DNA of 9,195 nt, taken from Bacteroidota bacterium. Its GTDB lineage: Bacteria > Bacteroidota > Bacteroidia > Bacteroidales > FEN-979. The notes beneath the pieces were generated by a model. The model did not search any database. It worked only from the letters and a program-made list of their open reading frames with translations, and was not told the DNA's origin. The DNA is taken from NCBI GenBank assembly GCA_026391755.1, contig JAPLDN010000073.1, positions 1 through 9,195 of the forward strand, in the 5' to 3' direction. Shown one piece after another: positions 1 through 6,597 of the stretch (positions are counted from its first letter, which is position 1; the number at the start of each line of letters is the position of its first letter). The position numbers and the translations under genes were made by a program.

Positions 1-82
1 TGTTAATCTCTTTTGCGCGCGAAGGGCCGCAAGCTACCATTGTGAAAAGCAGAAGAGGAAATATCAGTAGGTTTGCTTTCAT
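1..82 (-). CDS. Lipoprotein, N-terminal fragment (cut by window edge)
   Basis: Reading the minus strand from the ATG at 82 gives 27 in-frame codons to the window edge. They form a textbook lipoprotein signal peptide: M-K-A-N start, a hydrophobic core (L-L-I-F-P-L-L-L-F), then the lipobox M-V-A-C with the lipidation cysteine at residue 18, followed by G-P-S. The mature protein should be anchored in the inner or outer membrane by lipidated Cys18. The start lies 4 bases after the def stop codon on the same strand, so it is almost certainly co-transcribed with ruvX and def. In some Bacteroidales genomes the gene after def encodes a tetratricopeptide-repeat protein. That is recalled context only, because no mature-domain sequence is present here to confirm it. 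Certain as a lipoprotein start, unknown in function. Confidence 0.8.
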   Translation of the reverse strand, partial: MKANLLIFPLLLFTMVACGPSRAKEIN

Positions 83-86
83 TGGA

Positions 87-662
87 TTATAACTTTTTTC
101 GTTTTTTAAGTTGAGGGAAGAGCATTTTATATGATGTGTCAATGTTGCCTTTGGAGATATCATTAAGTTTCCTGTTCAACAGCACCCGTTTCAATGAGTT
201 AATCCGGTCGACCATCAGGATGCCTTCAATATGGTCGTATTCATGTTGTATCACCCTGGCCACAATACCTTCAAACCTCTGGTCGTAAGGCTTAAATGCC
301 TCATCAACCCACTTCATCCAGATCACAGGTTTCCTCATGATATCCTCTCTCATCCCGGGAAAACTAAGGCAGCCTTCATTGAAGGACCATTCCTCTCCTT
401 CTTCCCTGTATATTTCAGCATTGATAAAGAGTTTTTTGAAGCTTTCAACTTCGGGATGGTCTTTTACAAAGGGAGATGCATCAATGGCAAATAATCTAAT
501 GGACCTGTTTACCTGGGGTGCAGCCAGTCCCACCCCATCGGCCTGGTACATGGTTTCCCAAAAGTCGGCGATAAATTGATTAAGGCCGGGATAATCGGGG
601 CCAATTTCCTGAGCTTTTTTCTTTAACACTGTATGACCGTATGCGACTACAGGTAGTATCAT
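87..662 (-). CDS. def: Peptide deformylase
   Basis: Removes the N-formyl group from the initiator methionine of nascent proteins at the ribosome, using a bound divalent metal (Fe or Zn). The 191-residue protein carries all three family motifs in order. G-V-G-L-A-A-P-Q is at residues 43-50, with Gln50 in the active site. E-G-C-L-S-F-P-G is at 96-103, with Cys98 as metal ligand. Q-H-E-Y-D-H is at 139-144, with His140 and His144 as metal ligands and Glu141 as catalytic base. The second motif has Phe101 where Ile or Val is usual; this is conservative and should not affect activity. The C-terminus (about 155-191) is a lysine-rich tail. The ATG start overlaps the ruvX stop as ATGA (659-662), which supports both the start choice and translational coupling. 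A lipoprotein gene follows 4 bases after the stop. Confidence 0.97.
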   Translation of the reverse strand: MILPVVAYGHTVLKKKAQEIGPDYPGLNQFIADFWETMYQADGVGLAAPQVNRSIRLFAIDASPFVKDHPEVESFKKLFINAEIYREEGEEWSFNEGCLSFPGMREDIMRKPVIWMKWVDEAFKPYDQRFEGIVARVIQHEYDHIEGILMVDRINSLKRVLLNRKLNDISKGNIDTSYKMLFPQLKKRKKL

Positions 663-1096
663 GAATTTCTAAATTCCTTTTTATTGCTTTCCGATTCCAT
701 GAATGACTGAAGGATAATCGTCGCACTAACCGAGTCGACAAGGCTTTTGTCGCGACGTGCCATCTTCTTCAGGCCTGATTCCAGTATGACCCTTCCAGCA
801 ATAAGAGAAGTAAAGCGTTCATCCATTCTTTCAACCCTTATACCCGGGAATGCCATTGCCAGTTGTTTAACAAATGGTTCTATAAACCTTGCCGATTCTG
901 AAGGGGAATTATCCATTCGTTTTGGCTCACCCACCACAAAACACTCAACAGGATTTATTGAAACATAGTTTTTAAGATACGACAGGAGTTTCATCGTTGG
1001 TAAAGTGCCAAGGGCTGTAGCAATAATTTTAAGCTCATCAGTAACTGCGAGCCCGCTGCGTTTTTGACCATAATCGATTGCGAGAATCCTTCCCAT
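659..1096 (-). CDS. ruvX: RuvX/YqgF family putative Holliday junction resolvase / pre-16S rRNA nuclease
   Basis: A 145-residue RNase H-fold protein of the YqgF/RuvX family. In E. coli the family is implicated in 16S rRNA 5'-end maturation, and elsewhere in Holliday-junction cleavage. Visible signatures: D-Y-G-x-K-R-S-G at residues 8-15 with catalytic-type Asp8; V-V-G-E-P-K-R-M-D at 54-62; D-E-R-F-T-S at 92-97; and D-S-V-S-A at 121-125, whose Asp121 fits the third acidic position. Length is normal for the family (about 140 residues). The start is the only ATG before the M-G-R-I-L-A-I-D-Y-G opening. It lies just downstream of a minus-strand TACATTTG element at 1111-1118. It is first in a unit with def (4-nt overlap) and the following lipoprotein gene. 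Confidence 0.95.
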   Translation of the reverse strand: MGRILAIDYGQKRSGLAVTDELKIIATALGTLPTMKLLSYLKNYVSINPVECFVVGEPKRMDNSPSESARFIEPFVKQLAMAFPGIRVERMDERFTSLIAGRVILESGLKKMARRDKSLVDSVSATIILQSFMESESNKKEFRNS

Positions 1097-1110
1097 GTCT
1101 GTCTCCGGTG

Positions 1111-1118
1111 CAAATGTA
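1111..1118 (-). promoter_or_regulatory. Bacteroidota -7 element (TACATTTG) for ruvX-def-lipoprotein
   Basis: The minus strand reads TACATTTG, a perfect match to the Bacteroidota -7 consensus TAnnTTTG, 14 bases before the ruvX ATG. Transcription would start about 5-8 bases further on, leaving a very short leader. No TTG/TTTG -33 box is seen at the usual spacing. It would have to overlap the opposing promoter element. Confidence 0.6.
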
Positions 1119-1134
1119 CAAATTATTTATTTCG

Positions 1135-1142
1135 TACATTTG
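1135..1142 (+). promoter_or_regulatory. Bacteroidota -7 element (TACATTTG) for dapD
   Basis: TACATTTG matches the TAnnTTTG consensus exactly and lies 20 bases before the dapD ATG, which predicts a transcript start near 1148-1150. It is the same octamer as the divergent ruvX element. No -33 box is recognisable, because that region is occupied by the opposing promoter. Confidence 0.6.
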
Positions 1143-1162
1143 AACCCAAATAATGCCTTAAC

Positions 1163-1981
1163 ATGTCCGATCAGCTTCGTTCTGTAATAGAACCGGCCTG
1201 GGAGAACCGGGAACTCCTAAGCAGACCCGAGACCCAGAAAGCAATACGTGAAGTGATCAGGCTCCTTGACAAGGGAGCAATTCGCATAGCCGAACCCCTT
1301 ATTGAAGGCTGGATCATCAACGAATGGATTAAAAAAGCAGTGATCCTTTATTTCCTGATACAGAAGATGTCGGTATCGGAGGCCGGACCGCTTGAATTCT
1401 ACGATAAGATTCCCCTGAAAAAGGGATATAAATCCCTGGGGATAAGGGTAGTGCCCCATGCAGTTGCACGATTTGGTTCTTTTATTGCCGAAGGTGTGGT
1501 TCTCATGCCTTCCTATATAAATATAGGCGCATACATTGACCATGGGAGCCTGGTTGATACCTGGGCCACAGTCGGGTCGTGCGCACAAGTGGGCAAGAAC
1601 GTCCACCTGAGCGGAGGAGTTGGACTGGGAGGCGTTCTTGAGCCTGTTCAGGCCGCTCCGGTGATCATAGAGGACGGTTGTTTCATCGGGTCCAGATGTA
1701 TAATTGTTGAAGGTGTGAGGATTGGAAAAGAAGCCGTTCTCGGGGCCAATGTGGTACTCACCTCATCAACCCGTATTATCGATGTATCGGGGAGCAAACC
1801 CGTTGAACACAAGGGCTTGGTGCCTCCAAGGTCGGTAGTCATCCCGGGGAGTTTCGAGAAAACTTTTCCTGCAGGTAAATTCCAGGTAAGTTGTGCCCTT
1901 ATTATCGGGAAACGCAAAGCCTCGACTGACCTAAAGACTTCGTTGAACCAGGCTTTAAGGGATTTTAATGTAAGCGCTTGA
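1163..1981 (+). CDS. dapD: 2,3,4,5-tetrahydropyridine-2,6-dicarboxylate N-succinyltransferase
   Basis: Transfers succinyl from succinyl-CoA to tetrahydrodipicolinate in the succinylase branch of diaminopimelate/lysine synthesis. It acts in the cytoplasm, normally as a trimer. The 272 residues match the usual family length (about 274). An alpha-helical N-terminal domain (about 1-95) precedes a left-handed beta-helix made of hexapeptide repeats (about 98-205), followed by a C-terminal cap. Strong family segments are V-P-H-A-V-A-R-F-G-S at 97-106, M-P-S-Y-I-N-I-G-A-Y-I-D at 115-126, T-W-A-T-V-G-S-C-A-Q-V-G at 133-144, and S-G-G-V-G-L-G-G-V-L-E-P at 150-161. The ATG at 1163 opens directly into the family's N-terminal helix, and no better start lies upstream. 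The stop codon TGA overlaps a TTG that probably began the glycosyltransferase now broken downstream. Confidence 0.96.
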   Translation: MSDQLRSVIEPAWENRELLSRPETQKAIREVIRLLDKGAIRIAEPLIEGWIINEWIKKAVILYFLIQKMSVSEAGPLEFYDKIPLKKGYKSLGIRVVPHAVARFGSFIAEGVVLMPSYINIGAYIDHGSLVDTWATVGSCAQVGKNVHLSGGVGLGGVLEPVQAAPVIIEDGCFIGSRCIIVEGVRIGKEAVLGANVVLTSSTRIIDVSGSKPVEHKGLVPPRSVVIPGSFEKTFPAGKFQVSCALIIGKRKASTDLKTSLNQALRDFNVSA

Positions 1982-2714
1982 GCAAATTGAAAATACTAGT
2001 TATACAAACCGCCTCCATAGGTGATGTGATACTTGCTACTACTGTAAATGAAGTTCGAAACGGATTCCGCACCTCATAGGGAAAGGTGTCCACGAAGCTG
2101 AGCGGAATATTTCCCTTATCAGGTCTGTGATACCGGCAGGGCAAAGGGCCCTGGAATTCGGCAGCGTGCCCAGGCCGCGACTCTACCCCTCCCCTGCCGA
2201 TGAAGCCAGGGTTATTCCTTATAAAACCCAGCCTTATGTGACCATTTCACCGGCATCGCTATGGTATACCAAGCAATACCCGGCTGCGAGATGGGTGGAA
2301 CTGATTCAAACACTGCCGGCCAAGCTTCATATCTACCTCCTGGGATCTGCTCCTGATACCAGGCTTTGTGAAGAAATAAAGAATTCTTCAGGTAATAAAA
2401 CCATACAGGTGCTTTCCGGCAGTCTCAGCTTGCTTGAATCAGCCGCGCTGATGAAAGATGCCAGGATGAACTACACCAACGACTCGGCGCCAATGCATCT
2501 TGCATCGTCTGTAAATGCGGCAGTTGCCGTAGTCTATTGCAGCACCATTCCCGAAGTCGGTTTCGGTCCTCTTTCTGAACAACACTGGATCATCCAGAAC
2601 CTTACGGAACTTAAGTGCCGCCCATGCGGACTGCATGGCAGAAAAGAATGCCCGCTTCAACATTTTGAATGTGCCAACGGTATCAGGCCCGATCAATTTC
2701 CATCCCCTCTTTAA
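1978..2714 (+). pseudogene. Broken family-9 glycosyltransferase (heptosyltransferase type), internal deletion plus frame change
   Basis: The intact family (ADP-heptose:LPS heptosyltransferases and relatives) adds sugars to lipopolysaccharide core at the inner membrane, and members are usually about 330-350 residues. Here two pieces remain. From TTG 1978 (or TTG 1987) one frame encodes K-I-L-V-I-Q-T-A-S-I-G-D-V-I-L-A-T, the family's diagnostic N-terminus, then stops at TAG 2077-2079. A second frame is open from 2052 to the TAA at 2712-2714. It encodes the middle and C-terminal domain: K-R-I-P-H-L-I-G-K-G-V-H-E-A-E-R-N from 2058; T-I-S-P-A-S-L-W-Y-T-K-Q-Y-P; N-D-S-A-P-M-H-L-A-S; and a cysteine-rich end (C-R-P-C-G-L-H-G-R-K-E-C-P). 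Matching both pieces to the family from memory leaves about 90-100 residues missing after the first 20 or so, and the joined ends are out of frame. The C-terminal part alone could start at GTG 2127 but would lack the acceptor-side N-terminal domain. The TTGA overlap with dapD indicates it was once the next gene in that operon. An assembly error is the alternative explanation. Confidence 0.85.
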
Positions 2715-2733
2715 TTTGATCAGGATTTATAGG

Positions 2734-2741
2734 TAATTTTG
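2734..2741 (+). promoter_or_regulatory. Candidate -7 element (TAATTTTG) for the threonylcarbamoyl-AMP synthase gene
   Basis: TAATTTTG fits TAnnTTTG exactly in the gap after the broken glycosyltransferase. A TTTG at 2715-2718 could be the -33 box, but the 15-bp spacer is shorter than the usual 17-23. The predicted transcript start (about 2746-2750) coincides with the first possible TTG start codon. That argues for translation from a later codon. Confidence 0.45.
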
Positions 2742-2745
2742 TTTT

Positions 2746-3342
2746 TTGTTAATATCATTTGAATTGCAGGACCCGGCATTTAAACAGGAATTGATGTCTT
2801 GCTTTGGAACACTGAATTCAGGCGGAACCATACTATATCCCACTGATACAATATGGGGTATTGGTTGCGATGCAACAAGGGAAGATGCTGTTCGTAAAAT
2901 ATACAGGATCAAAAAACGCATAAGCAGCAAAAGCCTGATCCTCCTTCTCGACAGCCCGAATAAACTTCCTTTTTACGTGGAATCTGTCCCTTTGATCACC
3001 TGGGACCTTTTAAAGAATATCACTTCCCCTCTCACTATCGTTTACCCCAAGGGGATGAACCTTGCACCGAATGTACTTGCTGAAGACGGCTCTGTGGCTA
3101 TACGCATTGCCGATCATGAATTTTGCAGGGAGATGATCAGGCAATTCGGCAAGCCCATTGTTTCTACTTCTGCGAACCTCTCGGGGACATCAAATCCCCT
3201 AAATTTCAATGATATCAACCCGCTAATCCTGGAGCAGGTTGATTATACCGTGGGTATATATCATGACGTCATTTCCTCCCTGAAGCCTTCCCGTATTATC
3301 AAGTTATACGAAAACGGGGAATTCAGCGTTATTAGGCAATAA
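2746..3342 (+). CDS. YrdC/Sua5-type L-threonylcarbamoyladenylate synthase
   Basis: Forms threonylcarbamoyl-AMP from threonine, bicarbonate and ATP, the first step of t6A37 modification of ANN-decoding tRNAs in the cytoplasm. It is a single YrdC domain without the extra Sua5 C-terminal domain, hence TsaC-like in layout. Numbered from TTG 2746, signatures are G-G-T-I-L-Y-P-T-D-T-I-W-G-I-G-C-D at 26-42, the basic stretch R-I-K-K-R-I-S-S-K-S at 54-63, and S-T-S-A-N-L-S-G at 140-147. The start is uncertain. No ATG lies before residue 17 (ATG 2794), and TTG at 2746 or 2764 are the alternatives. The promoter position favours 2764, and family N-terminal length allows either TTG. Full length is 198 residues from 2746, or 192 from 2764. 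The receptor gene follows after only 14 bp with no visible promoter or terminator. Confidence 0.92.
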   Translation: MLISFELQDPAFKQELMSCFGTLNSGGTILYPTDTIWGIGCDATREDAVRKIYRIKKRISSKSLILLLDSPNKLPFYVESVPLITWDLLKNITSPLTIVYPKGMNLAPNVLAEDGSVAIRIADHEFCREMIRQFGKPIVSTSANLSGTSNPLNFNDINPLILEQVDYTVGIYHDVISSLKPSRIIKLYENGEFSVIRQ

Positions 3343-3356
3343 TCCTCCGGTATCCG

Positions 3357-5708
3357 ATGAAGTTTTTTTACTACTGTTGCTTTCTTTTATTACCTCTGAT
3401 GTCGCCGGGAGCTTATGCCCTGCCCGACAATGTAAAAAAACATACTATATCGGGCAAGGTTACCGATAAAACCGATGGGGAATCACTGGTTGGGGCAACT
3501 GTATTCGTCAGAGAAATGAAAACGGGAACCACTACCGACCAGTACGGAAGGTTCTCGCTTACTTTACCTGAAGGAATTTATAATATCGTATTTTCATTTA
3601 TAGGATATACCTCTTCTCCTCTTGAGATAACTCTCAATAAGGATATCAGCCTGAAAATGGAGCTTGCCACCGAACAGAAAGAATTGCAGGAAGTGGTTGT
3701 CAGGAGCGACAGGAACGACCAGAATGTGGTCAAGCCGCAGATGAGTGTGTTCAAGATGGATATTCATACTATACAGAAGATACCGGCTCTTATGGGTGAA
3801 GTGGATGTGATCAAGGCTATCCAGCTCCTGCCTGGGGTCCAGAGTGTGAGTGAAGGATCGAGCGGCTACAGCGTTCGTGGGGGAGCACCGGATCAGAACC
3901 TGATCCTGCTTGATGAAGCCACGGTATATAATGCATCCCACCTTATGGGATTTTTCTCTGTGTTCAACAATGATGCGGTCAAAGATGTCAAATTATATAA
4001 AGGTGATATACCGGCGAATTACGGAGGCAGGCTTGCATCTGTTCTTGATGTAAGGATGGACGAAGGGAACTCCAAAGGTTACGAGGTTAACGGGGGGATT
4101 GGTATCATCTCCAGCAGGATTACCATAGAGGGCCCGATAAAAAAAGAAAAGTGTTCATTTATTGTTTCAGGAAGGCGTACTTATGCCGATCTTTTTCTTC
4201 CTCTTTCATCCAATAAAGCACTTCAGAATAACCGTCTTTATTTCTATGACCTGAATGCCAAGATTAATTATGAGATAAACGATAACAATACCATCTTTTT
4301 ATCGGGCTACTTCGGAAGGGATGTATTCAGCAACCAGTTTGCAAAGATGAGTTGGGGCAACGGTACCGGGACATTCCGCTGGAACCACGTATTTTCAAAA
4401 AAACTGTTTTTCAACCTGACCAGTGTATACAGCGACTACCGCTATCTGCTGGGGACTCCCGACGGGACCTCAAACTCTTTTCAGTGGAATGCCAACCTCA
4501 AGGACTTCGGAATTAAAGGCGATTTCTCCTGGTATATCAATCCGAAAAACACCCTGCGTTTCGGAGGTGCAGTGACATACCACATGATAAATCCGGGGAC
4601 TGCTACCGGAACAGGGAGCGAAACGGTGTTCAGCAGTATCCAGGTTCCCAAGAACTATTCTATCGAATCGGGTCTCTACGCTTCAAATGAACAAAAAATA
4701 GGATCTCATCTTGTTGCAACCTATGGGGTCAGGCTTTCACTTTTCCAAAGTATTGGTCCGGGAACCGTTTACCATTACACACCAAACCACGTCGTCATTG
4801 ATTCCGCGGTTTACAAAACAGGGATTATTTACAATACATACGGGGGCATTGAGCCCAGGCTGGGATTGCTGTATGACTTCAACGGGAAGTCATCGGTAAA
4901 AGCAAGCTATGCGCGAACTTACCAATACCTCCAGCTCGCCCAGAATTCATCGGCAGGTACCCCGCTGGATATATGGTTCCCTGCCAGCCCGAATATAAAA
5001 CCCCAGATTGGAGACCAGGTTGCTCTCGGTTATTTCAGGAATTTTCGCCACAACACCATAGAGACTTCCGTCGAAGTTTATTATAAATGGATGCAGAATG
5101 TGATAGATTTCAAGAACTTCGCACAGCTCTTGCTGGTTGACACTCTTGAAGGCCAGGTGAGGACAGGCCGGGGCTATTCATACGGTATTGAATTTCTCGT
5201 AAGACTCAACGAAAAGATAGTCAGCGGATGGGTCAGCTATACTTATTCCAGGTCATTTCGCAATATTCCCGAGATTCAGGCCAACCCGTATCCTGCCCCT
5301 TACGACAAGCCCAATAACATCAGTGTGGTGCTGAATTTCCAGGTAGCGAAACGCTGGAGCATAAGCGCTAACTGGGTCTATGCAACCGGGGCTCCCGTGA
5401 CTTTCCCCACCGGGAGAGCTACAGTTGCCGGAAAGGTTATACCCATCTATTCCGAACGAAATGCATACCGCTACCAGGATTACCACCGTCTCGACCTCGC
5501 TGTGACCTTTTCATCAAAGGAAAAGCCCAAACGTAAATTTTCATGGGACCTGAATTTCTCGGTTTACAATGCGTATAACCGTCATAATACCTGGTCAATC
5601 AATTTCGTACAGGACAATGTTGACCCAAATGTCACCTACGCCGAGAAGATCTACCTCTTCGGCATAATTCCTTCAGTAACATTTAATTTTCATTTCAAAC
5701 ATGAATAA
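3357..5708 (+). CDS. TonB-dependent outer-membrane receptor with carboxypeptidase-regulatory-like N-terminal domain
   Basis: A 783-residue outer-membrane active transporter predicted to import an unknown ligand using TonB/ExbBD energy. A signal peptide spans residues 1-21 (hydrophobic F-L-L-L-P-L core, likely cleavage after A-Y-A). Residues about 28-103 form a CarboxypepD_reg-like beta-sandwich (I-S-G-K-V-T-D then G-A-T-V, Y-G-R-F-S-L, F-I-G-Y). A short linker with E-V-V-V (112-115) may serve as TonB box. The plug domain spans about 130-235 with V-I-K-A-I-Q-L-L-P-G-V-Q, Y-S-V-R-G-G-A-P-D-Q-N-L-I-L-L-D and Y-G-G-R-L-A-S-V-L-D-V-R. The rest (about 245-783) is an aromatic-rich beta-barrel. The plug resembles the receptor group normally paired with DUF4249 rather than SusC proteins, and no SusD gene is present. 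It overlaps the next gene by 8 bp. No FecI/FecR-type sigma/anti-sigma pair is adjacent, and the N-terminus lacks the extra STN signalling domain. Confidence 0.94.
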   Translation: MKFFYYCCFLLLPLMSPGAYALPDNVKKHTISGKVTDKTDGESLVGATVFVREMKTGTTTDQYGRFSLTLPEGIYNIVFSFIGYTSSPLEITLNKDISLKMELATEQKELQEVVVRSDRNDQNVVKPQMSVFKMDIHTIQKIPALMGEVDVIKAIQLLPGVQSVSEGSSGYSVRGGAPDQNLILLDEATVYNASHLMGFFSVFNNDAVKDVKLYKGDIPANYGGRLASVLDVRMDEGNSKGYEVNGGIGIISSRITIEGPIKKEKCSFIVSGRRTYADLFLPLSSNKALQNNRLYFYDLNAKINYEINDNNTIFLSGYFGRDVFSNQFAKMSWGNGTGTFRWNHVFSKKLFFNLTSVYSDYRYLLGTPDGTSNSFQWNANLKDFGIKGDFSWYINPKNTLRFGGAVTYHMINPGTATGTGSETVFSSIQVPKNYSIESGLYASNEQKIGSHLVATYGVRLSLFQSIGPGTVYHYTPNHVVIDSAVYKTGIIYNTYGGIEPRLGLLYDFNGKSSVKASYARTYQYLQLAQNSSAGTPLDIWFPASPNIKPQIGDQVALGYFRNFRHNTIETSVEVYYKWMQNVIDFKNFAQLLLVDTLEGQVRTGRGYSYGIEFLVRLNEKIVSGWVSYTYSRSFRNIPEIQANPYPAPYDKPNNISVVLNFQVAKRWSISANWVYATGAPVTFPTGRATVAGKVIPIYSERNAYRYQDYHRLDLAVTFSSKEKPKRKFSWDLNFSVYNAYNRHNTWSINFVQDNVDPNVTYAEKIYLFGIIPSVTFNFHFKHE

Positions 5709-6549
5709 GCTCCTCTTCAGCCTGCTCATCCTTTTGTTGATCGCCGGGTGTACCGAGAGGATCAATGTAAACCTGGATAACTCCTATATCCGGCTGGTAG
5801 TCGACGGCGGGATTACAAACGACAGCATGCTACAGAGTGTAAGCATCAGTAAAACGGCCAGTTATTTCTATAACCAGCCACCTCCTATGGTGAGCCATGC
5901 AATCGTCACCCTTAGCGACGGCTCATTCCTCGATACACTCGTGGAAGAACTGCCCGCAAATCCGGGGATTTACACCCTGCCAAAAAAATTCAGGGGGGTA
6001 ATTGGTAAAACGTACGGCCTGGATATAAAACTTCCCGAGGTCATTGGGAACGCTGCTGAATACTCTTCAATCTGCAAGATCATGAAAGTTGCCCGGCTTG
6101 ATTCCATTCAGGCTGAGTTTAATCCCGACATGGGAAAAAACGGGCATTGGCTGATTAAGATATACGCCCAGGAGCCAGGCGATGAAATGAATTTTTACCT
6201 GCTTAGATATTACCGTAATGGAGTGCTGATGTCCGACTCCATCCAGAAATGGTCGACATCCGACGACAAGTTTTTCAACGGCAGTTATATAAAAGGCCTG
6301 ACGGCTTTTCGCATTAATAACGGCAATCCCTGGGAAACCCTGCATCCCGGGGATACCCTGTTAGTGCAGATGAGTGGCATCACCAAGGAATACTATGATT
6401 TCATCCAGGAAGTACAGCAGGCCGGTTACCAGATACCTTTTTTCTCGGGACCTCCCGCCAACGTGGAAGGGAACATCAGCAATGGTGGAGTGGGATTTTT
6501 CACAGCTTACTCCAATTCTTTCGCTAAACTCGTTATTCCAACAAAGTAA
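5701..6549 (+). CDS. DUF4249 family lipoprotein, partner of the upstream TonB-dependent receptor
   Basis: A 282-residue protein with a lipoprotein signal peptide: a run of leucine/isoleucine from residue 4 to 14 and lipobox L-I-A-G-C with lipidation at Cys17. The N-terminal half begins R-L-V-V-D-G-G-I-T-N-D at about 31-41, followed by S-V-S-I-S-K-T-A-S-Y-F. This is the typical DUF4249 opening and looks like an immunoglobulin-like beta-sandwich. The C-terminus ends in F-F-T-A-Y-S-N-S-F-A, also typical. No biochemical function is known to me for the family. Its constant placement after TonB-dependent receptors suggests a surface or periplasmic accessory lipoprotein that binds ligand or gates the barrel, as SusD does for SusC. 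That role is inferred. The ATG at 5701 lies inside the last codons of the receptor gene (8-bp overlap), so translation is probably coupled. Confidence 0.9.
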   Translation: MNKLLFSLLILLLIAGCTERINVNLDNSYIRLVVDGGITNDSMLQSVSISKTASYFYNQPPPMVSHAIVTLSDGSFLDTLVEELPANPGIYTLPKKFRGVIGKTYGLDIKLPEVIGNAAEYSSICKIMKVARLDSIQAEFNPDMGKNGHWLIKIYAQEPGDEMNFYLLRYYRNGVLMSDSIQKWSTSDDKFFNGSYIKGLTAFRINNGNPWETLHPGDTLLVQMSGITKEYYDFIQEVQQAGYQIPFFSGPPANVEGNISNGGVGFFTAYSNSFAKLVIPTK

Positions 6550-6597
6550 TCTTTAACGGATAGCCAAAGAGATTAGCTTTTCTGTTCAAGTAATTTG

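Larger units (their letters stand above)
1107..1146. repeat. Inverted repeat in the divergent ruvX/dapD intergenic region
   Basis: The left arm GGTGCAAATGTAC (1107-1119) and right arm GTACATTTGAACC (1134-1146) are inverted copies with 12 of 13 positions paired, the only mismatch being 1110/1143. They are separated by a 14-bp AT-rich spacer. The inner nine positions (CAAATGTAC/GTACATTTG) are perfect. Each arm contains a -7 promoter element pointing outward, so part of the symmetry is explained by two divergent promoters. The extra GGT/ACC pairs and inner G:C pair go beyond the promoter consensus and leave room for an operator role. That role is an inference. Confidence 0.7.

Noticed and set aside
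2127..2714. A free-standing 195-residue gene starting at GTG 2127
   Set aside because: Recognisable family-9 glycosyltransferase sequence continues in frame upstream of this codon (from about 2058), and the family's N-terminus lies in another frame just before it. It is therefore the remainder of a broken gene, not a complete one.
3594..3941. Minus-strand open frame of 115 codons within the receptor gene
   Set aside because: It lies wholly inside well-conserved carboxypeptidase-like and plug-domain coding sequence, and its translation has no recognisable motif.
5701..6549. Possible SusD-type glycan-binding lipoprotein
   Set aside because: It is too short (282 versus about 500 residues), lacks the helical TPR-like SusD sequence, and matches the DUF4249 opening instead.
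6550..6597. Possible rho-independent terminator after the DUF4249 gene
   Set aside because: The best pairing (AAAG with CTTT around 6566-6582) is only four A/T-rich pairs with no following T-tract, too weak to call.
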